From NCBI RefSeq assembly GCF_034047335.1, contig NZ_CP139137.1:2356001-2420000 (forward strand): 64,000 nucleotides of DNA, in the 5' to 3' direction. Source of the DNA: Chryseobacterium sp. JJR-5R (GTDB lineage: Bacteria; Bacteroidota; Bacteroidia; Flavobacteriales; Weeksellaceae). Shown here piece after piece: positions 17,605 through 25,460 of the stretch (position 1 is the first letter of the stretch; every line of letters begins with the position of its first letter). Below the pieces are notes generated by a model that was not told the DNA's origin, searched no databases, and saw only the letters and a program-made list of their open reading frames with translations. The translations under genes were made by a program, and so were the position numbers.

Positions 17605-17617
17605 GTTAAACGTTTAC
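17605..17617. promoter_or_regulatory. Candidate LacI-family operator
   Basis: GTTAAACGTTTAC contains the perfect 10-base palindrome TAAACGTTTA with the central CG typical of LacI/GalR operators. Half-sites recur about 65 and 110 bases closer to the regulator. Binding is inference. Confidence 0.5.
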
Positions 17618-17787
17618 TCTTACAATTTAATGAAAAATATAATGAATTCAAAATAGTGACCTGCAGATCGACTGCATAATGCATAAGATGACTGGTTTTT
17701 ATGGTACCGTTTAAAAAGCAATTTTATGGGCAGTTACCCTTTAGTATTTATTTTTAAATCCTGAAATTTGCAGCAGGAATTAAAAAT

Positions 17788-18114
17788 ATGAATTGGATTA
17801 TCTTAGTGATTGCGGGATTATTTGAAGTGGCGTTTGCGTCATGCCTGGGGAAAGTAAAAGAAACTTCCGGAACAGCCATGTATCTTTGGTTCGGGGGTTT
17901 CCTTGTTTCACTAACCATCAGCATGCTCTTGCTGATCAAGGCTACACAAACCTTACCGATAGGCACTGCTTATGCGGTGTGGACGGGAATCGGTGCCGTA
18001 GGGACTGTATTGATGGGGATTTTCTTCTTTAAAGACCCGGTAAGCTTCTGGCGGATTTTCTTTATTATCACATTAATCGGTTCCGTTATAGGATTAAAAG
18101 CCGTTTCACATTAA
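17788..18114 (+). CDS. SMR transporter, SugE/Gdx type
   Basis: A 108-residue small multidrug resistance protein with four transmembrane helices. The start MNWIILVIAGLFEVAFASCLG has the essential membrane Glu (E13 in AGLFEVAF) and is closer to the SugE/Gdx subgroup, which exports guanidinium, than to EmrE. GTAYAVWTGIGAVGTVLMG is the third-helix signature. It stands as a single gene without the second subunit that paired SMR systems have. Substrate guanidinium is inferred from subgroup resemblance only. Confidence 0.88.
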   Translation: MNWIILVIAGLFEVAFASCLGKVKETSGTAMYLWFGGFLVSLTISMLLLIKATQTLPIGTAYAVWTGIGAVGTVLMGIFFFKDPVSFWRIFFIITLIGSVIGLKAVSH

Positions 18115-18143
18115 AATCAGGATACTATCCTTTTCCTGATTTT
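18113..18143 (+). terminator. Hairpin at the end of the SMR gene
   Basis: AAAATCAGGA (18113-18122) and TCCTGATTTT (18134-18143) are exact complements with an 11-base loop. The stem begins at the stop codon. The T run is short. Confidence 0.55.
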
Positions 18144-18269
18144 ACAAAAGTATAGGAAACGGTTAAAATGAATATTGACCTTGGCAATGTACGGAAAGGA
18201 TGATGTATTTTAGTGACAGAAAATGATCAGTGTTTCCGTTTATCAAAGAATAAATACAAAGGTATATGT

Positions 18270-18299
18270 AAAAAATGCCCGGACGCCCGGGCACTTTTT
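18270..18299 (-). terminator. Terminator after the methyltransferase gene
   Basis: Strong GC stem TGCCCGG/CCGGGCA with a 4-base loop, with five A and five T on the flanks, directly after the minus-strand methyltransferase stop; it can act in both directions. Confidence 0.8.
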
Positions 18300-18301
18300 C
18301 A

Positions 18302-19069
18302 TTATTTTTTATAGACTACCGGAAGAATTTCATTTTTCCGCAGTCCGTATTTTTTAATTTCTTCTTCTGAAAAGTTTTGGGAATAGAAATTAGGTTCCAC
18401 TTCAAAACCAGCTTTCCTTAACCGGTCGAAATAATCCATTCCGTACCAGCGTACGTGGTCATACTGCCCGAAATGCTTCTGTCTTTCTTTGGGATCTTTG
18501 ATGGTGAAATCCTCGTAAGTCTTTTCCAGCGTATTTTTCATCGGCACCTGCAGAATCCCCCAGCCTCCCGGCCTTAAGACGCGGTACAGTTCACCCATGG
18601 CTTTTGCGTCATCTTCAATATGCTCCAATACATGGTTGCAGAAAATGATATCGAAGCTTTCATCTGCAAAAGGAAGATCCAGGATATCAGCTTTTACATC
18701 GACAATCGGCGAAAATAAATCCGCTGAAATATAATCCAGGTTCCTCATTCTTTTGAATTTCCTTAAAAATTCCTGTTCGGGAGCAATATGCAGGACTTTA
18801 TGGTTTTTAATGAAAAAATCGGTTTCGTTCTGAAGGTAGAGCCACATCTGCCGGTGCCGCTCCAGGCTCAGCGTTCCCGGGGACAGGGCATTCTCGCGCG
18901 GGTTTCCATAGCCGTACGGCAGAAATTTCCGGTAGGATCTGCCATCGATGGGATCCTGAAATGTATCCCCTTTAAAAAACTGGTAAATCAGCGGCCGTGC
19001 CCAGATGCTCAGTTTAATCAGCATCGGGCGCGGGATGGTATTCAGTAAAAGTTTTGCGGCTTTTTTCAT
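18302..19069 (-). CDS. Class I SAM-dependent methyltransferase
   Basis: A 255-residue methyltransferase of the Methyltransf_11 type. The SAM fold is visible: LHIAPEQEFLRKFK as a motif-I variant, then motif II/III region ILDLPFADESFDIIFCNHVLEHI and LYRVLRPGGWGILQVP. Motif I lacks the usual GxGxG and reads HIAPE, a variant known in SAM methyltransferases of surface-polymer loci. The substrate is unknown. The start codon overlaps the stop of the methionine aminopeptidase gene (TAATG), so the two are translationally coupled. Confidence 0.88.
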   Translation of the reverse strand: MKKAAKLLLNTIPRPMLIKLSIWARPLIYQFFKGDTFQDPIDGRSYRKFLPYGYGNPRENALSPGTLSLERHRQMWLYLQNETDFFIKNHKVLHIAPEQEFLRKFKRMRNLDYISADLFSPIVDVKADILDLPFADESFDIIFCNHVLEHIEDDAKAMGELYRVLRPGGWGILQVPMKNTLEKTYEDFTIKDPKERQKHFGQYDHVRWYGMDYFDRLRKAGFEVEPNFYSQNFSEEEIKKYGLRKNEILPVVYKK

Positions 19070-19878
19070 TAAAAATCCAGTTGAAACGCTTTTTCTTCGT
19101 CACTCACAATACCCAAAGCATCGTAAATATACTGAAACGTAGAAAGCAGTACCGGTTTGCCGTTGATTACCGCCACATCATGCTCAAAATGGGCAGAAGG
19201 CTGGTTGTCAAGTGTCGTCACTGTCCAGCCGTCATTATGGAACTTTACTTTTTCAGTTCCGAGGTTGATCATCGGTTCAATAGCAATCGTCAGTCCGTCT
19301 TTGATTACTTTTCCGCTTCCCTGTCTGCCGTAGTTGGGAACCTGCGGATCTTCGTGCATTTTTCTTCCTACGCCATGGCCTACCAGTTCTTTTACCACTC
19401 CGTATCCTTCTTTTTCACAATGGCTCTGGATCGCATGGGAAATATCGCCGATCCTTTTGCCTCTTACACACTGCCCGATCCCTTTGTATAAAGATTCTTT
19501 GGCAACTTTCAGCAGCTTTTGGGTTTCCGGCTTTACTTCACCGATTTCGAACGTATAGGCATGGTCTCCTACAAAGCCGTTCAGCACAGCTCCGCAATCC
19601 ACAGAAAGCACATCGCCTTCTTTGATTTCTTCCTTATTCGGGAAACCGTGGACCACCTGCTCGTTCGGTGAAATACACAGGGAATACGGAAAGCCGCCGT
19701 ATCCCAGGAAAGCGGGCTCGGCACCGTGATCCTTGATGAAATCGTGCGCCAGCTTATCCAAATGGAGTGTGGTAATCCCCGGTTTGATTTCTTTCGCCAG
19801 CATTCCCAGTGTCCTGGACACCAGCTGGGCACTCTGCTTCATCAGACGAAGTTCTTCTATTGTTTTTAACTGAATCAT
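19069..19878 (-). CDS. map: Type I methionine aminopeptidase
   Basis: A 269-residue metallopeptidase that removes the N-terminal methionine of new proteins. Metal ligands appear in order: Asp in VDCGAVLNGFVGDHAY (two Asp), His in GHGVGRKMHEDPQVPN, Glu in AIEPMI and Glu in the C-terminal HFEHDVAV block. Length is typical for type I without an N-terminal extension. The methyltransferase gene overlaps its end. Confidence 0.96.
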   Translation of the reverse strand: MIQLKTIEELRLMKQSAQLVSRTLGMLAKEIKPGITTLHLDKLAHDFIKDHGAEPAFLGYGGFPYSLCISPNEQVVHGFPNKEEIKEGDVLSVDCGAVLNGFVGDHAYTFEIGEVKPETQKLLKVAKESLYKGIGQCVRGKRIGDISHAIQSHCEKEGYGVVKELVGHGVGRKMHEDPQVPNYGRQGSGKVIKDGLTIAIEPMINLGTEKVKFHNDGWTVTTLDNQPSAHFEHDVAVINGKPVLLSTFQYIYDALGIVSDEEKAFQLDF

Positions 19879-20036
19879 TTTATTTATAGATGTTAGAGAT
19901 CAGATGCCGGATATCAGGTCAGAACTTTATGGATATTTTAAGTTCAATTCCAAGCATCTGTTGTATTCCGGCCGTTGTTTAAATCAGAAGCTGAATCAGA
20001 GCTGATTCCTGATCCCTGACTTCCAATTCTTTTACT

Positions 20037-20468
20037 CTACCAGAATAATCCTTTTTTCTTTTCTTTTTTAAGTTTTGAATAGGCCAGGACTTCTTTGCCT
20101 TCCACACGGAATTCTATTCTTTCCTGAATAATATTGTAGATCTCGCCCCAACCCGGAAATCCGCCAAGGTTCCGGTCATCGATGAACCAGTCTGCATCCA
20201 GTTTTCTGGACTGCTTTTCCGAATCAAAGACCTCCCCTTCAAAGCTGGAGTTGACGGCATAAAATTCAATGCCGTTTTTCTTACAGAATTCTACTGCCTC
20301 GTCCAGGGTTTTCCCATGACGGTACGTCCAGAGAATAAGCCTGTAGCCTTCAGCCTGCAGCCTTCTCAATGTTTCAAAAGCGAAAGTTTTCGGTTTACCG
20401 ATTGCGGGATAGCCATCATCAACAATAGTCCCGTCAAAATCCACCGCAATTTTTTTATTATTCATCAT
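20037..20468 (-). CDS. HAD superfamily protein, BT0820-like
   Basis: About 143 residues with the HAD catalytic motif I as VDFDGTIVDDGYP, then a Lys/Arg-bearing RLILWTYRHGKTLDEA and the acidic WFIDDRNLGG motif. It belongs to the short, capless HAD group typified by Bacteroides BT0820. The ATG at 20468 (MMNNKK) was chosen over one at 20501 because a TATCTTTG promoter element lies at 20491-20498, so the longer reading could not be transcribed from it. The substrate is unknown. Confidence 0.88.
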   Translation of the reverse strand: MMNNKKIAVDFDGTIVDDGYPAIGKPKTFAFETLRRLQAEGYRLILWTYRHGKTLDEAVEFCKKNGIEFYAVNSSFEGEVFDSEKQSRKLDADWFIDDRNLGGFPGWGEIYNIIQERIEFRVEGKEVLAYSKLKKEKKKGLFW

Positions 20469-20490
20469 TTTGAATATATTTTTGAAGAGG

Positions 20491-20498
20491 CAAAGATA
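20491..20498 (-). promoter_or_regulatory. -7 element that fixes the HAD gene start
   Basis: TATCTTTG on the minus strand, 22 bases upstream of the ATG at 20468. It lies inside the longer possible reading frame and so argues for the shorter start. Confidence 0.55.
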
Positions 20499-20504
20499 CA
20501 AATA

Positions 20505-20533
20505 AAAAAAGTGCCGGAAAACCCAACACTTTT
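20505..20533 (-). terminator. Terminator after the acyl-ACP desaturase
   Basis: On the minus strand AAAAGTG pairs with CACTTTT around a TTGGG/CCGG inner part, followed by seven T (plus-strand A run 20504-20510). Confidence 0.65.
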
Positions 20534-20562
20534 ACTTTTATGATCTAACCAACAAAATCAGA

Positions 20563-21543
20563 TCAGCTTTTCACCCAATTGAAGTGGAACTGAAGATCCG
20601 GTGTTGAAATCCTGTCTGTAATCTTCTGAAGCCTTGAAGGCAGCTTCATTAAATATTCCTGAGCTTTCTCAGCTTTTTCGTTCAGGCCTTTTACATGCTC
20701 AATCTTCCATTCGTCCAGAAGGTCCTTCATAATGTTGATATAATCCTGCCCTGTATACACCATGCATCGCTGTGCAGCATCTGAGAAATGGCCCCAAAGC
20801 TCTCCGGCTTTCTGTCCGGACTGTCTCATCATGTGAGCAGGCATAACAATCTTTTTACGCATCATATCTTCAAATGCCAGGATCATTTCCGACGGATCGA
20901 TTTCCAGGATCTTTGCTACGAAGTGCTTGTATGCTTTGGCATGCCTTGCTTCATCGGCAGCAATAACCGCACACATTTTAGCCAGTTTAGTATTCCCTGA
21001 CTGTTTTGCCAAGGTTCCTACCCTTCTGTGGGATATGTTGGTTGCTGTTTCCTGAAAGCTTGTATAGACGAAGTTTCTGTACGGGTCCATACTGGTCCCC
21101 AGATCAAAACCGTCATTAATAAGGTACTGCGTGGTTATTTCCATTTCCCTCATGTTCACCCTTCCGCACAGATAAAGATATTTGCTCAACAGATCACCGT
21201 GACGGTTTTCTTCACCTGTCCATGCCCTTATCCAGCTGGCCCAGCCCAGTTCTTTCTTTTCCTGATCCATACCGTCCACACCCATCAGCCAGGATTCGTA
21301 AGAAGGCAAAGCTTCTTCCGTAATACAGTCACCGATCAGGGTTACGAACAGATCATACGGCATTTCACGGGCAAAAGTCTGAATTTCTTCTAAATCGTAT
21401 TTAAACTGGTCACTTGACGGATCCGGAAGGTAATCTGAAGGCTGCCATATTTTTTCAATTGGCGTTAAGAACTTATCAAGGAAAGTACCCACTTCCTTTT
21501 CCAAGATCCCCATTACTTCTTTCCTTACGAGTTGTTGATACAT
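20563..21543 (-). CDS. Acyl-ACP (stearoyl-ACP) desaturase
   Basis: A 326-residue soluble di-iron desaturase of the plant-type acyl-ACP family, introducing a double bond into acyl chains on ACP for membrane lipid fluidity. The two iron-binding EXXH motifs are visible: EENRHG (about residue 111-116) and DEARHAKAY (about 196-204), each next to additional Glu/Asp ligands. Length and signature WASWIRAWTGEENRHG match the family. It is followed by a terminator and preceded by a -7 element. Confidence 0.94.
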   Translation of the reverse strand: MYQQLVRKEVMGILEKEVGTFLDKFLTPIEKIWQPSDYLPDPSSDQFKYDLEEIQTFAREMPYDLFVTLIGDCITEEALPSYESWLMGVDGMDQEKKELGWASWIRAWTGEENRHGDLLSKYLYLCGRVNMREMEITTQYLINDGFDLGTSMDPYRNFVYTSFQETATNISHRRVGTLAKQSGNTKLAKMCAVIAADEARHAKAYKHFVAKILEIDPSEMILAFEDMMRKKIVMPAHMMRQSGQKAGELWGHFSDAAQRCMVYTGQDYINIMKDLLDEWKIEHVKGLNEKAEKAQEYLMKLPSRLQKITDRISTPDLQFHFNWVKS

Positions 21544-21566
21544 TTTTACAATTTAGAATTAAACTA

Positions 21567-21574
21567 CAAAGTTA
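21567..21574 (-). promoter_or_regulatory. -7 element upstream of the desaturase
   Basis: TAACTTTG on the minus strand, 23 bases before the start. The same octamer occurs before era. Confidence 0.5.
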
Positions 21575-21631
21575 AGATTTTATTATTATTTAGGACATAA
21601 TATTACGTTAATTCTTTCTGATATTAATCAT

Positions 21632-21667
21632 AAAAATGCCGTTATGCATAATATAACGGCATTTTTT
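21632..21667 (-). terminator. Terminator after gpmI
   Basis: AAATGCCGTTAT and ATAACGGCATTT arms with a short loop and T/A runs on both sides; it ends gpmI on the minus strand. Confidence 0.88.
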
Positions 21668-21681
21668 CTGTAATATTAAGT

Positions 21682-23223
21682 TTAATCTATCAGAATATTC
21701 CCAGTCATGATTTCCGGCACCTCTATCCCCATGGCCTTTAAAATAGTCGGGGCCACATCACCGAGTTTACCCGGTTTTAAATTCCAGGTACGTTCTTTAT
21801 CCATTACAATGAAAGGGACAAGATTGGTGGAATGCTGTGTATTAGGGCTTCCGTCAGGATTGACCATCACATCGGAATTTCCATGATCGGCTAGAATGAA
21901 AACGGCGTATCCGTGTTCATAGGCGGCTGTTGCTACCTTTTCAATGCACTGGTCTACCGTTTCTGCTGCGGCTACTGCTGCCTGGAATACCCCGGTATGC
22001 CCCACCATATCGGTATTGGCAAAATTTAGGCAGATAAAATCCGCCGTTTCGCTTTCCAGTTCGGGGAGAATGGCATTGGTAATGTCATGTGCAGACATCT
22101 CCGGTTTAAGGTCATAGGTAGGAACCTCTTTCGGGCTCGGGCAGAGCAGCCTTTTTTCACCGGCAAAGGGTTCTTCCCTTCCGCCTGAAAAGAAAAAGGT
22201 TACGTGGGGGTATTTTTCCGTTTCGGCAATCCTGATCTGGTTTTTCCCGTTTTTTTCCAGGATTTCACCCATGGTTTCTTTCAATACTTCCTCATCGAAG
22301 ACAACATGTACGCCCGTAAACGTCTTATCATAATTCGTCAGGGTAATATAATGAAGCGGCAGCTTTCTCATGAAGTATTCCGGCTTGTCATGCTGGCAGA
22401 GCACTTCGGTAATTTCCCTTCCCCGGTCTGTACGGAAATTGAAGCAGATCACCACATCATGGTCTGTCATCTTACCTACAGGAACTACATTCCCGATCTG
22501 TGTGGCATCAACCATGATGATCGGTTTCATGAATTCATCGGTGATATTTTCTTCATATGACTTCTGGATGGCCTGTAAAGCATCCGTGGTACGGTCTCCT
22601 ACGCCTTCCACCATGGCATCATACGCAATTTTCACGCGCTCCCAACGCTTGTCGCGGTCCATTGCATAATACCTTCCCACTACGGAAGCCAGTCTTCCTA
22701 CGGTTGTCTCCATATGGTTCTGAAGATCTTTTATAAACCCTTTACCGGAGTGCGGGTCACAGTCGCGGCCGTCCGTAAAAGCGTGCACAAATACGTTTTC
22801 ATGCAGACCGAACTCATGGGCCGCCGTAAGCAGGCCTTTTAAATGATTGATATGTGAATGTACACCGCCGTCTGACACCAGGCCGATGAAGTGCACTTTT
22901 TTGTTTTCTCTCCTGGCATATTCAAAAGCATCCTGGATGACCTGCTGCCTGCCCAGCGTCCCGTTTTCCACTGCCATATTCAGCTTTACCAGGTTCTGGT
23001 AGACCACTCTTCCCGCCCCGAGGTTCATATGCCCCACTTCGGAATTCCCCATCTGCCCGGAAGGTAAACCAACGGCCAGGCCACTTGCTTCAAGGGTCGT
23101 ATTCGGGAAATTTTTAAGACAGCTGTCTATGAACGGGGTATTGGCCTGATCTAATGCGGAAACGGCAGGATTCTGGCCCAGCCCCCATCCGTCAAGGATC
23201 GCTAATATTGCTTTTTTTGACAT
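21682..23223 (-). CDS. gpmI: 2,3-bisphosphoglycerate-independent phosphoglycerate mutase
   Basis: A 513-residue Mn-dependent mutase of glycolysis that interconverts 3- and 2-phosphoglycerate. Metal-binding motifs are ILDGWGLG near the N-terminus, MGNSEVGHMNLGAGR with the phospho-serine (about residues 58-72), and LADHGNSDVM plus the C-terminal HSTNLVP His ligand. Length is standard. A TAAATTTG element lies 21 bases upstream. It marks the left side of the accessory island. Confidence 0.97.
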   Translation of the reverse strand: MSKKAILAILDGWGLGQNPAVSALDQANTPFIDSCLKNFPNTTLEASGLAVGLPSGQMGNSEVGHMNLGAGRVVYQNLVKLNMAVENGTLGRQQVIQDAFEYARRENKKVHFIGLVSDGGVHSHINHLKGLLTAAHEFGLHENVFVHAFTDGRDCDPHSGKGFIKDLQNHMETTVGRLASVVGRYYAMDRDKRWERVKIAYDAMVEGVGDRTTDALQAIQKSYEENITDEFMKPIIMVDATQIGNVVPVGKMTDHDVVICFNFRTDRGREITEVLCQHDKPEYFMRKLPLHYITLTNYDKTFTGVHVVFDEEVLKETMGEILEKNGKNQIRIAETEKYPHVTFFFSGGREEPFAGEKRLLCPSPKEVPTYDLKPEMSAHDITNAILPELESETADFICLNFANTDMVGHTGVFQAAVAAAETVDQCIEKVATAAYEHGYAVFILADHGNSDVMVNPDGSPNTQHSTNLVPFIVMDKERTWNLKPGKLGDVAPTILKAMGIEVPEIMTGNILID

Positions 23224-23244
23224 TTTGTATAAACTTTTGTATCA

Positions 23245-23252
23245 CAAATTTA
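23245..23252 (-). promoter_or_regulatory. -7 element upstream of gpmI
   Basis: TAAATTTG on the minus strand, 21 bases upstream of the ATG; matches TAnnTTTG. Confidence 0.45.
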
Positions 23253-23618
23253 TCTAATTTGAAATGAATTGAAGAATATGGAGGGCTTAAATTTTAATTA
23301 AAGTTATGCAGAACGGCAGGCTGCCATGCAAGGTCATTTCAGGTTTGCGGCTGAAAAGCTTCCACGGATCCTGCAGGGTTCAGCAGGTGATTTTGCGGCT
23401 TCGAGGACAACAGCCTCCGGTCTTCCAGACTTCTTTACGCTGTCAGGATACCTAAAAAATCAAAGATTTCGCTTCATCATGTATTGATATGTTCAGGAGA
23501 GCCGGCGGACCTCTCCGAGGTTTTGAAAACTTTCGTGATTCTATAGCATGAAGTATTCAGCTTCTTTATCCGGCATACTTGTCTTATGTGAATTGTGCGG
23601 CTAAAAAAATCCGGTCAA
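23253..23618. other. Intergenic, left flank of accessory island
   Basis: About 365 bases without an open frame of note. The sequence is a patchwork of GC-rich segments (about 23310-23430, 23490-23520) and AT-rich ones. The hexamer GCGGCT recurs three times. It may be degenerate sequence; no repeat or integrase site was identified. Confidence 0.45.
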
Positions 23619-24164
23619 TTACTTCCCGGTTACTTTTCCTGTTGAAGCCCTTTCCGTGATCAGCCATGCGGCATCCAGCATTTTCATGAGTTGGATATAC
23701 GGAATGACGATCTTCTTTTCCTGATCGCAGCGGTGATCTCCCAATGAGAAATAAACCACCAGCGACAGGAACTCATCGTATTCTTCCACGCTGCAGGCAC
23801 TGAATGCCCTCCGGAATGCCCGCACCGGATCCCGGTATTCTTCCGCCGAAAGCGGGCCCGTCATTATTTTGGGAACATTGGTTTCGGATGCAGCTTTGAA
23901 CTTTCCTTTCTTTGCTTTTTTGCCGATCAGGCAGCAGGCCCGGACCAGCGACCGCAATGACTGGTACAGGTGGAAGACTTCAGCAGGATCTTCCAGGATC
24001 CGGGTGTTCTTCTGTACCGAACACTGTACCATCGTATTGATGGTTTCTTTCACTTCGGCCAGGTCATTGAACTGAAAAAATGCCTCCAGCAGGCCTGCCG
24101 CGGAATGTTTCCGGGTGCCGGACCAGAACCGCGCCCCGAAATCTGTTTTTTTCTTTTTCATCAT
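23619..24164 (-). CDS. Unknown helical basic protein
   Basis: About 182 residues from the start MMKKKK at 24164; the frame stays open upstream to an ATG at 24302, but that extension has no protein-like character. The sequence is predicted mostly helical, rich in Lys/Arg at both ends, with blocks such as VFHLYQSLRSLVRACCLIG, FRRAFSACSVEEYDEFLSLV and YIQLMKMLDAAW. No catalytic motif was seen. I believe similar proteins exist as conserved hypotheticals in Bacteroidota accessory regions, but cannot verify this. Its GC content is close to the chromosomal backbone, unlike the AT-rich genes further on. Confidence 0.55.
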   Translation of the reverse strand: MMKKKKTDFGARFWSGTRKHSAAGLLEAFFQFNDLAEVKETINTMVQCSVQKNTRILEDPAEVFHLYQSLRSLVRACCLIGKKAKKGKFKAASETNVPKIMTGPLSAEEYRDPVRAFRRAFSACSVEEYDEFLSLVVYFSLGDHRCDQEKKIVIPYIQLMKMLDAAWLITERASTGKVTGK

Positions 24165-24399
24165 TCTGATTTTTAAGTTACGGATTATCATGACCATAAA
24201 AGGAATTCCTTTATGGTGGACGGGATGTTGATCTGCCTGTTCGTTAAAGTCGTCATTGTCTGAGCATGCCTGTCTGACAACAAAACATGACGGATATAAC
24301 AAAAGTATTTCCCACTCTGCGGCAGGCCAACGGTTTACTTTTTTTAAATTCCTCTCGTAACGAAAATAATTTGGAAAATTGAAAGAAAGCCAGTATTTT
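24165..24399. other. Intergenic upstream of the unknown helical protein
   Basis: Spacer with mixed composition; probably holds the promoter of the minus-strand gene at 23619-24164. No clear TAnnTTTG element, repeat or hairpin was identified. Confidence 0.4.
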
Positions 24400-24830
24400 T
24401 AAGGGTTGAATTTAAGCGTACTTCGGCTTTCCTTTGGCTTAAAGGAATTTCGGAGGGCGGCGGTTTTTGGGTGCGGCTGTACCCCGCCTTCCTGCATTCG
24501 CGGGCAGTTTCGGTACAGCGCGGTCATCAGTTATGCTGCGGGGCTCCGGTTATTTGGCGGGCCTGTCAGCAGAAGGTTTGAAAATGTCGTTCTCATTATA
24601 TATTTTTTATTGTGGAACGATGCTTTTTGAAGTATGGGAAGGGCTATGCAAAAATAGCATGGAGCGGCCTCACACTTTTATTCCGTGGGTGTCCTACGAC
24701 CCTGACAATATTACTATTGCTTGCAAATAAAAGTTACGTGAGAACCGCCCGCATGCCGTATGCAAAAGTAAGAAACTTTTCGACATGGAGCGATTTCACG
24801 ATTCTCTCGTCTGCTAATTAGGACTTTACG
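24400..24830 (+). other. GC-rich block without a coherent gene
   Basis: About 430 bases of composition sharply unlike their surroundings; the line 24481-24540 counts 37 G/C of 60, while the genes 2 kb further count 13-14 of 60. Three overlapping short frames (74, 87 and 69 codons) run through it in different phases and none is protein-like over its length. Inverted stretches such as GGTACAGC near 24511 versus GCTGTACC near 24474 suggest structure. I associate similar sequence with Bacteroidota genomic islands, from memory only. It may be a decayed mobile-element part or a structured RNA. Confidence 0.45.
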
Positions 24831-24913
24831 GAACGAGAAACATCGTTTCAATTATGCCTTTATCAGGCTTTTTGTATTTCGCTGTTACAAATATATAAAT
24901 AAATTTTATTACA

Positions 24914-24938
24914 CCCAACAAGTTGGGCTATTTTTTTT
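24914..24938 (+). terminator. Hairpin and T run just before the XRE start codon
   Basis: CCCAA (24914-24918) and TTGGG (24923-24927) enclose CAAG; eight T follow at 24931-24938, 6 bases before the ATG at 24945. It could end a transcript from the GC-rich block or act as an attenuator for the regulator. Confidence 0.55.
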
Positions 24939-24944
24939 ATAGAC

Positions 24945-25292
24945 ATGGAAAAAACATTTTCTTTTGAAACTACCGGATTTGATTTTGCTTTTATAAATCA
25001 TGTAAAAAGCATCCGTATCAATATGAAACTTAGCGGAGATCAACTCAGTCTTAAAATGGGCGTAGCAAAGAGTTTCGTAAGTAATGTAGAATCGTATACC
25101 CAACGTCACAAATACTCCACTCGCCACATTTCATTGCTGGCCAAAGCTTTCGGCTGCAAAAACATTTCCGAACTGATGGACTTCCCTACTCCGGAATATG
25201 ACCGGATTAAAGTTACCGTGAGGCAGGTTTATAATGAAAGCGGGACGAAGGTGATGGAGAGTGAGATTGTGGGGATTGAGGGGGTTGTGTGA
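24945..25292 (+). CDS. XRE family helix-turn-helix regulator
   Basis: A 115-residue protein with one Cro/C1-type DNA-binding domain at about residues 17-80: LSGDQLSLKMGVAKSFVSNV holds the two recognition helices, followed by HISLLAKAFGCKNISELM. The C-terminal 35 residues form a short beta-rich tail. It lies beside, but convergent to, the nuclease/ATPase pair (168 bases from the nuclease stop), so control of that pair is possible but not shown. Confidence 0.85.
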   Translation: MEKTFSFETTGFDFAFINHVKSIRINMKLSGDQLSLKMGVAKSFVSNVESYTQRHKYSTRHISLLAKAFGCKNISELMDFPTPEYDRIKVTVRQVYNESGTKVMESEIVGIEGVV

Positions 25293-25460
25293 GATGATTT
25301 AAATACAAAAATTTTGAGAAGTTATAATTGATATTTTTACAAAAGAATTATAAATTGGGATCATTGTGAGCCGAAGAAAAATACCAAAACATCATTAATT
25401 GATGAATTATTCAATTGATAACTAGTTAATTAGGTTTTTAATTTAATACTAACCTTACCC

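Larger units (their letters stand above)
17386..17787. other. Divergent regulatory region, lacI-type gene / SMR gene
   Basis: About 400 AT-rich bases between two divergent genes with no coding frame. It holds the regulator's -7 element, the perfect palindrome at 17607-17616, and two further half-site-like GGTTAAACG (17492-17500) and ACGTTTAG (about 17540-17547) sequences. No guanidine riboswitch structure was recognised ahead of the SMR gene. Confidence 0.6.

Noticed and set aside
17640..17787. Guanidine riboswitch ahead of the SMR gene
   Set aside because: No ykkC-type or paired ACGR-loop hairpin layout was visible.
20469..20501. Longer start of the HAD gene
   Set aside because: The added residues (MYLCLFKNIFK) are not family-like and the promoter element lies inside the extension.
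24406..24821. Three short overlapping frames in the GC-rich block as genes
   Set aside because: They overlap in different phases, have unlike composition and no recognised motif; described as one non-coding block instead.
25390..25420. Inverted repeat AATTGA ... TCAATT after the nuclease gene as terminator
   Set aside because: Weak AT stem without a T run; not convincing.
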